A program made the position numbers and the translations under genes. Below are positions 41,817 to 51,979 of a stretch of DNA of 64,000 bases, piece by piece. The notes under the pieces were generated by a model. That model was not told the origin of the DNA. It searched no databases and was given only the letters and a program-made list of their open reading frames with translations. The stretch lies in contig JBCAYL010000001.1 of assembly GCA_038533575.1 (NCBI GenBank), positions 2,198,226-2,262,225 of the forward strand, written 5' to 3'. Each line of letters starts with the position of its first letter. The first letter of the stretch is position 1. Source of the DNA: Pseudomonadota bacterium (GTDB lineage: Bacteria > Pseudomonadota > Alphaproteobacteria > Rhodobacterales > Rhodobacteraceae).

Positions 41817-44557
41817 CACTGGCCCAGCCTGTCGAGGAGCGCGGGCACGTGGACCTGATCGCTTTTGTAATTGCCGCTGAGCACATGCATGATCAGGTTC
41901 ACCCCGAAGCGCAGCGAGATCTCCCGCTGCCGCTCCCCGGCAAAGCCCGATCCCACACGAAAACGCCAGTTGCCCGCGCGATCGATGGCCCAGGCCGAGG
42001 CCCAGTCGTTGCCGCCGACGACGACGGGCGTCACGCCGTCGTTGAGGTTTCGGAAGGGCATGCCTTCCACGCGCTCGGCATCTGCAGGCGCGGCCTCCAC
42101 CCAGACCGGCGCCCCCATGGAACGGCCCGGGAAGTCCTGCAGCAGGTAAAAGGCCCGAGTCAGGACGTGGTCCTCCGGGATGGGCTCGAGGGGCGGGATA
42201 TCGAGCGGGCGGGCGAGCTCCTGAAGCTTCCGCGCGGCCGGAGAAGTCGCGCCGAAGCGCGCCGCATCGCCGTCCCGCGTATCAAAGAGGATCATCCCCC
42301 CGCCCCGCAAATAGCGATTGAGCCGCGCATAGGCCTCGGCGCTCGGCGTGGGCTGGGCGGGCGTGACCGGCCAGTAGAGAAACGGAAAGAACGCCAGCTC
42401 ATCGACCTCGATATTGACGCCGATGGGGTCCTCCGGCTCCACAGAGGTCCGTTGGAAGAGGGTGCGAGAGATGCCGCGCAGCCCCTCGAGCGACGTCTGA
42501 TCGAGCGCGGGGTCCCCCGTGATGATGTAGCCCAGCACCACCTCGGAGGTGGCGTCGAGCGCGAAGCCGTCCTGCGCATCGGCAGGCATCGCGAAGACCG
42601 CGATAAAGAGCGAGGCCGCCGCGGCGCGGGGCCCGGTGAGACGGCCCGAGAGCCAGAGCGAGGCCAGGAGATCAATGAGCAGCAACGCGAGCCCGGCCAT
42701 GAGGACGAAGCCCTTGAGCGGCGTCTCGCGAACCACGTCGAGCCCTTCGACGCCGATGCGCGCTGGCCACGCGAAGCTCGAGAAAGACGCCTCCCGCGGC
42801 ACGGCGTTCACGGCGATGGTCCGGTCCTCGCCGCTGTAGAGGCCCGGTAGCAGGTCCGGCCCGGGAGTGGCGGTGGCCAGAAGTTCGCCCTCGATGCCAG
42901 CCGTCACGCCGGCAGGCTCAATCTCGCCGAAGCCGGTCAGGCGGCTCTCGGGCTGCCAGATCGTGCCGGCGAGGTCCTCGGCGGCGGGCACCGGCGGGCG
43001 CGAGGAGATCGCGAGACGCTCGAGCATCTCCACGAAAAGGCCCGAGAGCGGCAGGGAGGACCATTCCGCATTGGCCGTTACATGGACGAGGATCACCTGC
43101 CCGTCGCCCACGCGCTTCCGCGTCACCAGCGGCGTGCCGTCGGTGAGCGTGGCGATGGTGCGCTCGGCGAGCTCGGGATCTGGCTGCGCGAGGACCTGCG
43201 CGGTAACGTTCACATCCTCGGGCACGGCAAGGCCGAAAAAGGGCGAGGCCGGCGCGAATTCGCGCAGCGTCTTCGGCTCGCCCCAGCTCATGGCGCCGCC
43301 CACGGAGCGGCCCCCGGCGCGGAGCCGCACGGGCAAAAGCGGGTCCTCGCTGTCGCGTCCGAGGTCGGCTGCGGCGAGGCGCGGGCCCGCGAAGCGCAGG
43401 AGCACGCCGCCCCGCTCGACCCAGTCGAGCACGTCCGGCGCGTCCGAGACCTGCGCCACGTCGGCGAGCACGATCACGTCCGGGTTCGCGAGCAGGATGT
43501 CCGACATGGCCCCGTCGATGAGGTCCGCCGTGGGCACCAGCGCCTGCTCCAGATAGTGCAGCGGCGACAGGAGCTGGAGCCCCTCGCGATCTTCGCGGCC
43601 CGCCATGAGCGCGACTTCCCGGCGGCGGAGGCCATCGTCTGTGAGTGCCACGGCCCCGGTGGCGCGGCTGCCGGCTACGGCAAAGCGCGTGATGCGGTTC
43701 CTCAGCTCGGGCGGCAGGACGAGCGCGGTGCCCGCCTGCGACGCGCCTTCGGGAAAGTCGAGCGTGGCGGTGGAGAGGATGCGTTCGACGCCGGACGGGT
43801 CCCGCCCGAAGGCCTGGATCGTGGCCGTGAGTTCGCCCGCGCCGCGGAGGCGGTGCCCGGTGACACGGATCTCGCCGTCCTCAAACCGCACGGGTTCGAG
43901 CGCGAAGACCGGCCTTGGGCTCTCGAAGGCGCGCACAGGGCCCTTCGCCTCGAGCGCGGAGAGGAGGTCTTCCCGCCCCGGGCGAGCGAGGCCATCGGAC
44001 ATCCAGAACGTTTCGAAACCGTCGAGATCGGCGATGCGGGCGGCGAATTCCCCATGCGCCGCCTCATCAGGCAGCCACGGCGCGGGCTCGAAGCCCGCCA
44101 GGCGCGAGGGCCAGTTCTCCGCACCTTGGAAGATCACGTCGTCCTGATCGGTGAGCTGGGCGATGGCCACCGGGCGGGCATCCCGCGCGGCATCGGCAAG
44201 GAGGGCCTCCACCCGCTCCATTCGCGCGGTCCAGGTCGGCGCCTCGGCCCAGCCCCCATCGAGAAGGACGAGAATGGGTCCGTCCCCCGCCTCATCGGTC
44301 TCGGGGTTGAGCACCGGGCCCGCGAAGCCGAGGATCGCCGCGGCCACGGCAAGCATCCTCAGGAGGAGAAGCCAAAGCGGGGTCTTGTCGGTGGTCGCGT
44401 CGTCGTCATCGAGCCCGAGCAGGAGCGCGACGCCGGGAAAGCGCCGGCGGATCGGCGCGGGCGGCACGGCGCGCAGGATGAGCCAGAGCACCGGGAGCGC
44501 CACGAGCGCGGTCAGAAGGAGCGGCGCGGCAAAGCCTATGGGCCCCAGCGTCCACAT
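41816..44557 (-). CDS. BatA N-terminal / DUF4159 C-terminal membrane protein (MoxR operon)
   Basis: A 913-residue protein. The N-terminal BatA-type region has two membrane helices (about 6-26 and 60-80) around the conserved RRRFPGVALLLGLDDDDATT-like stretch. A VWA-like segment (PILVLLDGGWAEAPTW, about 93-108) follows, with further helices near 640-680, and a C-terminal DUF4159 domain (about 700-905) with VDELAFFPFLYWPV and RGGGMILFDTRDGD. Such proteins accompany MoxR ATPases in many bacteria; their role is unproven, with cell-envelope or metal-insertion work being suggested. It overlaps the DUF58 stop by 1 base. Confidence 0.88.
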   Translation of the reverse strand: MWTLGPIGFAAPLLLTALVALPVLWLILRAVPPAPIRRRFPGVALLLGLDDDDATTDKTPLWLLLLRMLAVAAAILGFAGPVLNPETDEAGDGPILVLLDGGWAEAPTWTARMERVEALLADAARDARPVAIAQLTDQDDVIFQGAENWPSRLAGFEPAPWLPDEAAHGEFAARIADLDGFETFWMSDGLARPGREDLLSALEAKGPVRAFESPRPVFALEPVRFEDGEIRVTGHRLRGAGELTATIQAFGRDPSGVERILSTATLDFPEGASQAGTALVLPPELRNRITRFAVAGSRATGAVALTDDGLRRREVALMAGREDREGLQLLSPLHYLEQALVPTADLIDGAMSDILLANPDVIVLADVAQVSDAPDVLDWVERGGVLLRFAGPRLAAADLGRDSEDPLLPVRLRAGGRSVGGAMSWGEPKTLREFAPASPFFGLAVPEDVNVTAQVLAQPDPELAERTIATLTDGTPLVTRKRVGDGQVILVHVTANAEWSSLPLSGLFVEMLERLAISSRPPVPAAEDLAGTIWQPESRLTGFGEIEPAGVTAGIEGELLATATPGPDLLPGLYSGEDRTIAVNAVPREASFSSFAWPARIGVEGLDVVRETPLKGFVLMAGLALLLIDLLASLWLSGRLTGPRAAAASLFIAVFAMPADAQDGFALDATSEVVLGYIITGDPALDQTSLEGLRGISRTLFQRTSVEPEDPIGVNIEVDELAFFPFLYWPVTPAQPTPSAEAYARLNRYLRGGGMILFDTRDGDAARFGATSPAARKLQELARPLDIPPLEPIPEDHVLTRAFYLLQDFPGRSMGAPVWVEAAPADAERVEGMPFRNLNDGVTPVVVGGNDWASAWAIDRAGNWRFRVGSGFAGERQREISLRFGVNLIMHVLSGNYKSDQVHVPALLDRLGQ

Positions 44558-45425
44558 CAGTGATGCCGTTCCAGCGCGCCGTAGAGCCAGAGGAGCGCGG
44601 GCTGCGCCGAGCTGTCGGTGTGATGCACGCTGAATTGCCAGCCCGCCGCGCGCGCCCATCCGGCGAGAAGGTCCTTCCGCTCCGCGAGGCGATCGAGGTA
44701 GCGGTCCTTCAGCTCGCCCGCCTTCAGCGTCTCGTGCAGCACGCCGCCGCCCATGGACTGGAAGATCGTGCGACCATCGTAGGGGAAGGCCTCCTCCTCG
44801 GGATCGAGCACCATGAGGAGAGCGCCGCCCACGCCGCGATCGGCGGCTTTCCGGAGCGCGTCTTCCACGGGGCGCGGATCCCCGAGGAAATCGGAAATGA
44901 AAAGCGCGCGGGAATGGGGCAGCATGCCCCGCGCCTCCGGCACGCCGAAATCCGCGCCGTCGCCTGAAATGCTGAGCGCCGTGGCGAGGCGCTCGATCTG
45001 GTGCTCGCCAGCCCGGGGCGGGAGCTCGAAGCCGGTAAAGCCAACGCGCTCCCCGCCGCGCAGGAGCAGGATAGAGACCGCCAGCGCCAGGAGCCGCGCG
45101 CGGGCGGCCTTGGATTGGTGGGTGGCGGAGGCGAAGTTCATCGAGGCCGCGTAATCCACCCAGAGGATAACGGATTGCGCGATCTGCCATTCCCGCTCGC
45201 GCACGAATTCGGTGTCGGCCATGGCCGAGCGGCGCCAGTCGATCATGCGCGCCGCGTCGCCATGCTGCACAGGCCGGTACTGCCAGAAATCATCCCCCGT
45301 GCCTGCCCGCCGGCGGCCATGTGCCCCGAGGAGGACGGTCGCGGCAAGATGCTCGGCCCCCGCCAAAAGCGCGGGAAACGGCGCGGCCAGCTCTTCAGCC
45401 GCCGCGCGCAGGACCAGCGGCTCGG

Positions 45426-45429
<4 letters not shown>
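44557..45429 (-). CDS. DUF58 domain protein (MoxR operon)
   Basis: A 290-residue soluble protein of the DUF58 family, a VWA-related fold found beside MoxR ATPases. It has RRAGTGDDFWQYRPVQHGDAARMIDWRRS (the family's box, about 37-65), the VWA-like strand ILWVDYAASMNFAS in place of the usual D-x-S-x-S, and FISDFLGDP. A GTG start overlaps the moxR stop (GTGA), so it is translationally coupled. It probably carries the MoxR-dependent cargo or is itself its target; that is family knowledge, not shown here. Confidence 0.9.
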
Positions 45430-46433
<1,004 letters not shown>

Positions 46434-46484
46434 GGTCTCTCTCCTCGCGCCGGTCTATGTCAGAACCTAACGTCAGAAGAGGGA

Positions 46485-47120
46485 ATGGCAAAAACCATGT
46501 CTGCTGAAAATATCGTGAAACCCTCGGCTGAAAGCATCGCCGCCTCTGCGCAGGCAGCCCGCAAGAAAAAGGGGCATCCGCCGGTCCATGACTGGAACCC
46601 GCCCTTCTGTGGCGACCTCGACATGGAAATCCGCCGCGACGGCACGTGGTTCTACATGGGCACGCCGATCGGGCGGCCGGGCCTCGTGAAGCTCTTCTCC
46701 TCGATCCTGCGCAAGGACGGGGAGGACTACTTTCTCGTCACCCCGGTGGAAAAGGTCGGCATCCGCGTGGAAGACGCCCCCTTCGTCGCGCAGGATTTCA
46801 GCGTGGAGGGTGAAGGCGAGGCGCAGGTTCTGACTTTCGTCACCCACGTGGAGGACGAGGCCGTGGCCGGGCGCGCGCATCCCATCCGCGTGGAGCGGGA
46901 CCCGGACACGGGCGAGCCCGCACCCTACGTGCTCATGCGCGCCAATCTCGAAGCCCTCATCGATCGCAAGAGCTTCTACCGCCTCGTGGATCTCGGTGCC
47001 GAGCATGACGGATGGTTCGGCGTGTGGTCCTCCGGCACGTTCTTTCCGATCATTCCCGCGGAAGATCTGCGCGAGGCCACGGCCGACGAGCCCGAGGCAT
47101 CAGCGGAGAACAGGACATGA
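46485..47120 (+). CDS. DUF1285 domain protein
   Basis: A 211-residue soluble protein with a lysine-rich start (QAARKKKGHPPVHDWNPPFCGDLDM) leading into the DUF1285 core, DMEIRRDGTWFYMGTPIGRPGLVKLFSSIL-like (about 45-75), and KVGIRVEDAPFVAQD. The family is widespread in Alphaproteobacteria, with beta-barrel-like structures, but has no accepted function. GAGGGA lies directly before the ATG; a second in-frame ATG 12 bases on is possible. The gene overlaps the following SDR gene by 4 bases (ATGA) and starts a rightward operon. Confidence 0.9.
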   Translation: MAKTMSAENIVKPSAESIAASAQAARKKKGHPPVHDWNPPFCGDLDMEIRRDGTWFYMGTPIGRPGLVKLFSSILRKDGEDYFLVTPVEKVGIRVEDAPFVAQDFSVEGEGEAQVLTFVTHVEDEAVAGRAHPIRVERDPDTGEPAPYVLMRANLEALIDRKSFYRLVDLGAEHDGWFGVWSSGTFFPIIPAEDLREATADEPEASAENRT

Positions 47121-47764
47121 CGAGCCTCATCATCGGCGCAGGTGCGGGCCTGTCGGCTGCGCTGGCGCGCAAGCTCGCACCGCGGGGGCCGGTCCATCTC
47201 GTGGCACGCGGCGATCGCATGGAGGCCGTCGCCGAGGAGACGGGCGCTGTCACGCACCGCGCCGACGCCACCGATGCCGCCGCCATTCAGGGCATCGTTG
47301 CAGGCCTCGAAGAGCTCGACGTGGCCATCTACAACCCGTCAGCCCGGGTGCGCGGCCCGGTGGCGGAGCTCGACCCGGCGGAGGTCCGCCGTGCCATCGA
47401 GGTCACGGCCTTCGGCGCGTTTCTCATGGGCCAGGCCGCGTCGCAAAAAATGTCCCGCCGGGGCAAAGGCACCATCCTCTTCACCGGGGCCTCCGCGGGC
47501 GTGAAGGGCTTTCCCAACTCGGCACCCTTCGCGATGGGCAAATTCGCCCAGCGCGGGCTCGCCCAGAGCATGGCGCGCGAGCTGCACCCCAAGGGCATCC
47601 ACATCGCCTGGATCAACATCGACGGCGCCATCGCCACGGAGCCGGGAAACGAAGCGCAGCTGAGCCCGGACGCCATCGCCGACAGCTACCTCCATCTCAT
47701 CGATCAGCCGCCCTCCGCCTGGTCCAACGAGCTGACCTTGCGCCCTGCCGTGGAACGCTTCTGA
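47117..47764 (+). CDS. SDR-like oxidoreductase lacking the catalytic Tyr
   Basis: A 215-residue short SDR-fold protein. The cofactor loop GAGAGLSAAL (about 7-16) is intact, but the catalytic Tyr of YxxxK is Phe: F138 in PFAMGKFA, with K142 kept, and the preceding strand reads LFTGASAG. The protein may therefore bind a nucleotide without ordinary dehydrogenase chemistry, or use another residue. Such Tyr-less members form a known subgroup in proteobacteria. It overlaps the DUF1285 stop and is one base before hyi, so all three are in one operon. Confidence 0.9.
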   Translation: MTSLIIGAGAGLSAALARKLAPRGPVHLVARGDRMEAVAEETGAVTHRADATDAAAIQGIVAGLEELDVAIYNPSARVRGPVAELDPAEVRRAIEVTAFGAFLMGQAASQKMSRRGKGTILFTGASAGVKGFPNSAPFAMGKFAQRGLAQSMARELHPKGIHIAWINIDGAIATEPGNEAQLSPDAIADSYLHLIDQPPSAWSNELTLRPAVERF

Positions 47765-48514
47765 ATGCCCCGGTACTGCGCCAACCTGACATGGCTTTTC
47801 ACCGAACTGCCGCTCATCGAGCGGGTCCGCGCTGCCTCCGAGGCGGGCTTCGGCGGCGTGGAGATCCTTTCGCCCTACGACGTCAACGCGCAAGAGCTGC
47901 GCGATGCCTGCGTGATGTCGAACGTGAAGGTCGTCCTCATCAACTGCCCACCGCCCAACTACACCGGGGGCCAGCAGGGCTGGGCCGCCGTGCCGGAGCT
48001 CGCCCCGCGCTTTCGCCGGGATTTCGCACGGACGATGCGCTACGCGGGCGTGCTCAAGCCCGAATTCGTGCACATCATGTCGGGCGTGGCCGACGGCCCG
48101 GAGGCCGAGGCCTGCTTAATCGACAATATCCGCTGGGCCGCCGCAGAGGCCCCGAAGCAGAAGCTCACCCTCGAGGTCATCAACCGGCGCACGATGCCCG
48201 GCTATTTTCTGCACGATTACGACCAGGCCGCCCGCATCCTCGACGCGGTGGCCGCGCCCAACGTGGAACTGCAATTCGACACATTCCATGCCTACCAGAT
48301 CACCGGGGACGTGACGGCAGCCTGGGAGGCGCATGGCGCCCGCGCGGGCCACGTCCAGGTGGGCAATGTGGATGACCGCCACGAGCCGGGCGCCGCCCCC
48401 TTCGATCACCAAGCCTTCTTCGAAATGCTCGATGCCGTGGGCTACAGGGGCTGGGTCAGCGGGGAGTACAAGCCCGCACGGACAACCGTGGAAGGCCTTG
48501 ACTGGATACGCTGA
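47765..48514 (+). CDS. hyi: hydroxypyruvate isomerase family protein
   Basis: A 249-residue xylose-isomerase-like TIM barrel. The family pattern is clear: NLTWLFTELPLIERVRAASEAGFGGVEIL at the start, VLINCPPPNYTGGQQGWAAVP, LTLEVINRRTMPGYFLHDY, VELQFDTFHAYQITGD with metal-binding residues, HVQVGNVDDRHEPG and VSGEYKP at the end. These enzymes interconvert hydroxypyruvate and tartronate semialdehyde, or isomerise related ketoses. No glyoxylate carboligase or tartronate-semialdehyde reductase is next to it, so the exact substrate is uncertain. It starts just after the SDR stop. Confidence 0.88.
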   Translation: MPRYCANLTWLFTELPLIERVRAASEAGFGGVEILSPYDVNAQELRDACVMSNVKVVLINCPPPNYTGGQQGWAAVPELAPRFRRDFARTMRYAGVLKPEFVHIMSGVADGPEAEACLIDNIRWAAAEAPKQKLTLEVINRRTMPGYFLHDYDQAARILDAVAAPNVELQFDTFHAYQITGDVTAAWEAHGARAGHVQVGNVDDRHEPGAAPFDHQAFFEMLDAVGYRGWVSGEYKPARTTVEGLDWIR

Positions 48515-49058
48515 AATCGCCCGCGCCTATCGCGACGCGGCCCCCACGCTCCGGACGCAGTGGCGCGACGTGAACATAGAGCGCTGGCGCGCGCCCATGG
48601 CAGCCTGGCTCAACGGGAAACGCATCCTCGACGTGGGCGCAGGCACGGGCGAACTCGCCAGCCACCTCGCAGAGCGCGCCTTCGTCACGGCCGTGGAGCC
48701 AACGGCCGCGCTCTGGGACAGCGCCCTGCCCCGCCTGGACGACAGGCTGCCGCGTCTCGCCCGGGTGCGGGGCCGCTTCGATCTCGTCCTCTGTCTCAGT
48801 GTCTTTCATCACCTGACCCCGCGGGACCAGGTGCGGGCCTTTCAGCGGCTCGCGGCCCTCACCGCGCCAGGCGGGCGGCTCATCCTCGCCCTCCGCCACG
48901 GGCGCGCGGGCACACGCACCTGGCCCGTCCGCGCCGCGCATCTCCGCGCGACGGGCTTTCACCGCAGGCGCCTTCATCGCCGGGGTGCGCTGCAGCCCGC
49001 ATCTGCCGCCCGCGGCGTGCGCTTCACGTGGGTGATCTTCGAAAACCGGGCGCGCTGA
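48498..49058 (+). CDS. class I SAM-dependent methyltransferase
   Basis: A 186-residue methyltransferase. The S-adenosylmethionine-binding strand is RILDVGAGTGELASHLAER (about 40-58), then AVEP, the acidic strand FDLVLCLSVFHHL and GRLILALRHG. It starts at a TTG inside the end of hyi (17-base overlap), with GGAAGG close before it; no ATG is available near the frame start. The C-terminal part is Arg-rich and unlike most relatives, so the substrate cannot be inferred. It ends the DUF1285-SDR-hyi operon. Confidence 0.82.
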   Translation: MTGYAEIARAYRDAAPTLRTQWRDVNIERWRAPMAAWLNGKRILDVGAGTGELASHLAERAFVTAVEPTAALWDSALPRLDDRLPRLARVRGRFDLVLCLSVFHHLTPRDQVRAFQRLAALTAPGGRLILALRHGRAGTRTWPVRAAHLRATGFHRRRLHRRGALQPASAARGVRFTWVIFENRAR

Positions 49059-49127
49059 CCGGGGGCACTGCGTCAGCGCACAGAAATAGCCCTGCCCAGG
49101 GACCGGCGGGCGCGATAAGCTCCCGCC

Positions 49128-49352
49128 ATGATCCCAGCCCGCTTCGCCCCCATCGCCTTCGGCTTCATCCTAAGCGGACTCATGTCGTTCATCGTCTCGG
49201 GGCTTTCGACCGTGCGCGCCGTGGGGTTCATCGAGGGCGTCTTCGGCATCTGGATGGGCAATTGGAGCGTGTCCTGGGCCATCGCCTTCCCGGTGGTGCT
49301 CGTGGTGGCCCCGGTCGCCCGGGGCCTCGTGGCGCGGATCACGGCCGATTAA
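49128..49352 (+). CDS. DUF2798 family small membrane protein
   Basis: A 74-residue protein with two membrane helices (about 7-30 and 46-68). The DUF2798 pattern is visible in FAPIAFGFILSGLMSFIVSG, then WMGNWSVSWAIAFPVVLVVAPVARG. The function of the family is unknown. It has no strong ribosome-binding site. Its 3' end overlaps the 3' end of the convergent trcR gene by 4 bases. Confidence 0.82.
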   Translation: MIPARFAPIAFGFILSGLMSFIVSGLSTVRAVGFIEGVFGIWMGNWSVSWAIAFPVVLVVAPVARGLVARITAD

Positions 49353-50107
49353 TCCTCGTCGTCGTCGCCCTTCTTGTCGTCGGGCAGGTTGAAGAAGCTG
49401 TCGGCGTCCGGCAGGGCCTCTTCCTTTTCGTCCTCGTCGCTCCCACCGCTGAGCGAGAACGTCTCGAGCCCGCTGATGGCGGTGGGGATCTTCGGCTCCG
49501 CGGCGTCCATCTCGAGGCTCTGCTCTGTGGAGACGAGCTTACGACGCTCGTCATCGGACATCGCGGTGCCCTCGGCGGCCTTCTTGGCATTGGCCTTCTG
49601 CACGGCGGCGTCGAGCTCGGACTGCTTGCAGAGCCCGAGCGCCACAGGATCGATCGGCTCGATATTTGAGATGTTCCAGTGCGTGCGGTCGCGGATCGAT
49701 TGGATCGTGGGCTTCGTCGTCCCCACGAGCTTGCCGATCTGGCCGTCCGAAAGCTCCGGGTGGAACTTCACAAGCCAGAGGATCGAGGCGGGTCGGTCTT
49801 GGCGCTTGGAGAGCGGCGTGTAGCGCGGGCCGCGGCGCTTTTCCTCGCCCTGGGCAGCGGCGTAGTACTTGAGCTTGAGCTTGTGCGCCGGGTTTCTCTC
49901 GGCCTCGTCGATCTGGTCCTGGTCGAGCTGGTTGTTGGCGACCGGATCGAAGCCTTTCACGCCTGCGGCGACGTCTCCGTCGGCGATGCCCTGCACCTCG
50001 AGCTCGTGCAGGCCCACGAAATCCGCGATCTGCTTGAAGCTGATCGTCGTGTTGTCCACCAGCCAAACGGCGGTGGCCTTTGCCATGATCGGTTTTCCGT
50101 CGGCCAT
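49349..50107 (-). CDS. trcR: cell-cycle transcriptional regulator TrcR (DUF1013)
   Basis: A 252-residue regulator. The conserved DUF1013 part (about 1-165) has KATAVWLVDNTTISFKQIADF, QVQ-type helices (GLHELEVQGIADGD) and KRQDRPASILWLVKFHPELS, with GKLVGTTKPTIQSIRDRTHWN as a second DNA-binding-like segment. The C-terminal third is acidic and probably disordered. TrcR is an alphaproteobacterial factor tied to cell-cycle gene expression and RNA polymerase. I chose the ATG at 50107 because GGAGG precedes it at 5 bases; an ATG 12 bases upstream overlaps that site. Confidence 0.9.
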   Translation of the reverse strand: MADGKPIMAKATAVWLVDNTTISFKQIADFVGLHELEVQGIADGDVAAGVKGFDPVANNQLDQDQIDEAERNPAHKLKLKYYAAAQGEEKRRGPRYTPLSKRQDRPASILWLVKFHPELSDGQIGKLVGTTKPTIQSIRDRTHWNISNIEPIDPVALGLCKQSELDAAVQKANAKKAAEGTAMSDDERRKLVSTEQSLEMDAAEPKIPTAISGLETFSLSGGSDEDEKEEALPDADSFFNLPDDKKGDDDED

Positions 50108-50232
50108 TCTTGCCTCCATTCAAATGCACTTTCCCCGCTGCCTCGCGGCGGTCCCGGGGGCCGGGACAGGTTACCTTGTGGGGAAACTTGGCAGCGATAT
50201 TAGCGGGAGGGCCTGAAAGGGAAAGCCCTGAT

Positions 50233-50859
50233 ATGCGACTGATCCTTGCGCTCCTCCTGCTCGCCGCCGCCCCGCTCCGGGCCGAGGGCGAGCGCCCGGG
50301 AGATTTCGACTACTACGTGCTGGCGTTGAGCTGGTCGCCCAACTGGTGCGCCCGCGAGGGCGATGCCCGCGGCGCGGAACAATGCACGCGCGATCTCGGC
50401 TGGTCTCTCCACGGCCTCTGGCCGCAATACGAGCGCGGCTGGCCCTCCTATTGCCCCACGGCGGAACGCCCACCCTCGCGCCGCATGACGGGAGCGATGG
50501 CCGATATCATGGGCTCGAGCGGGCTGGCCTGGCACCAATGGAGAAAGCACGGCACCTGCGCAGGCGTGTCGGCTTCCGAATACTACTCCCAAAGCCGCTT
50601 CGCCTATGAGCAAGTGGTCAGGCCGGAGGTTCTCCGCCGCCTCGACCGTCAGTTCGAGATCAGTGCTAAGGTCATCGAAGACGCCTTCCTCCAGTCGAAC
50701 CCCGACCTCACCGAAGACATGATCACCATCACCTGCCGGGACGGCTACATTCAGGAAGCCCGCATCTGCTTGACCCGCGGCCTCGTCCCCCGCCCCTGCG
50801 GCAGCGACGTCATCCGCGATTGCACCGCTTCCGATGCGCTTTTCGACCCGGTGAGATAA
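50233..50859 (+). CDS. ribonuclease T2 family protein, secreted
   Basis: A 208-residue RNase T2. The signal peptide is about 1-17. The catalytic CAS-1 box SLHGLWPQ holds H60; the CAS-2 box WHQWRKHGTCAG holds H101, K105 and H106, with the Glu replaced by Gln at 102 (usual W-x-H/E-x-x-K-H-G). Eight Cys support several disulfides, as expected for a periplasmic enzyme. It cleaves RNA without base preference, for scavenging. The replacement in the CAS-2 box may affect rate but not the triad. The trcR gene is divergent, 126 bases away. Confidence 0.92.
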   Translation: MRLILALLLLAAAPLRAEGERPGDFDYYVLALSWSPNWCAREGDARGAEQCTRDLGWSLHGLWPQYERGWPSYCPTAERPPSRRMTGAMADIMGSSGLAWHQWRKHGTCAGVSASEYYSQSRFAYEQVVRPEVLRRLDRQFEISAKVIEDAFLQSNPDLTEDMITITCRDGYIQEARICLTRGLVPRPCGSDVIRDCTASDALFDPVR

Positions 50860-50927
50860 CGCGCGCCCCGCTGCCGTGCAAAATGCGCTTGGACATCTAT
50901 GAAGTGATAGGCAAACCGCTTTGGCGC

Positions 50928-51911
50928 CTAGCTCACCTTCAGCACGATCTTACCGATGTGGGTGCCGGCTTCCATCTTCGCGTGGGCCTCGCTGGCCGCA
51001 CTTAGGGGAAACTCGCTGTCCATGACGGGGGCGATGCGGGCTGCATCCAGCAGGGGCCAGACGTGCTCGCGGAGTTCTGCGGCGATGCGGGCTTTGGCGA
51101 GGTCCGATTGTGGGCGGAGGGTTGAGCCGGTCATGGTGAGGCGGCGGGTCATGAGCTGTGTGAAATTCACCTCCGCCTTCGGGCCTTGCAGGAACGCGAT
51201 CTGAACGAGGCGGCCGTCGTCGGCCAGCGCCTTGAGGTTCCGCGCGATGTAGGGCCCGCCGACCATGCATAAGGTCAGGTCCGCACCGCCCTCGGCGCGC
51301 AGCACCTCGACAAAATCCTCCTCGCGGTAGTTGATCGCCTTTTCCGCCCCGAGCGTCACGCAGGCCGCGCATTTCTCAGGCGAGCCTGCTGTGGCGAAGA
51401 CCCGCGCGCCGAAATGCGCGGCGAGCTGGATCGCGGTCGTCCCGATGCCTGAGGAGCCGCCGTGGACGAGGAAACGCTCTCCCGCGCGGAGCCCGCCGCG
51501 CATGAAGACGTTGGACCAGACGGTAAAGAACGTCTCCGGCAGGCAGGCCGCGTCGGAGAGCGCCATTCCCTCGGGCACGGGCAGGCAATGGGCCGCGGGC
51601 GTGGCCACGTACTCGGCATAGCCTCCCCCCGGCAGGAGCGCGCAGACGTGGTCCCCCGGGGAGACGCCCTCGGCCCCCGGGCCCACCTCCACCACCTCGC
51701 CGGCAGCCTCGAGGCCCGGGAGGTCCGATGCACCGGGCGGCGGGTTGTAGGCGCCCGCCCGTTGCAGCGCGTCGGGCCGGTTCACGCCCGCATAGGCCAC
51801 GCGGATCACCACCTGGCCGTGTCCTGCCACGGGCCGGGGCCGCGTCGTCTCCCTCAAGACATCGGGCCCGCCGGGGGCCGAGATTTCGATTGCGCGCATC
51901 GTGTCGGGCAT
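50928..51911 (-). CDS. NAD(P)H:quinone oxidoreductase, zinc-free MDR family
   Basis: A 327-residue medium-chain dehydrogenase of the quinone-oxidoreductase type. The start MRAIEISAPGGPDVL, the AGVNRPDALQRAGAY block with the RPD typical of QOR, and the cofactor site GGSSGIGTTAIQLAAHFG (about 144-161) are present; no zinc-ligand Cys cluster occurs. It reduces quinones or enones with NADPH. The reaction can only be named by family. The gene ends 69 bases from the RNase gene, convergent with it, and is divergent from the next small membrane gene. Confidence 0.92.
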   Translation of the reverse strand: MPDTMRAIEISAPGGPDVLRETTRPRPVAGHGQVVIRVAYAGVNRPDALQRAGAYNPPPGASDLPGLEAAGEVVEVGPGAEGVSPGDHVCALLPGGGYAEYVATPAAHCLPVPEGMALSDAACLPETFFTVWSNVFMRGGLRAGERFLVHGGSSGIGTTAIQLAAHFGARVFATAGSPEKCAACVTLGAEKAINYREEDFVEVLRAEGGADLTLCMVGGPYIARNLKALADDGRLVQIAFLQGPKAEVNFTQLMTRRLTMTGSTLRPQSDLAKARIAAELREHVWPLLDAARIAPVMDSEFPLSAASEAHAKMEAGTHIGKIVLKVS

Positions 51912-51979
51912 GGGCGGTCATCCTCTTTGACCCGTCATGCGTACCAAGCAGGACCGTCGATGCAACCGGAGCCGGACCG

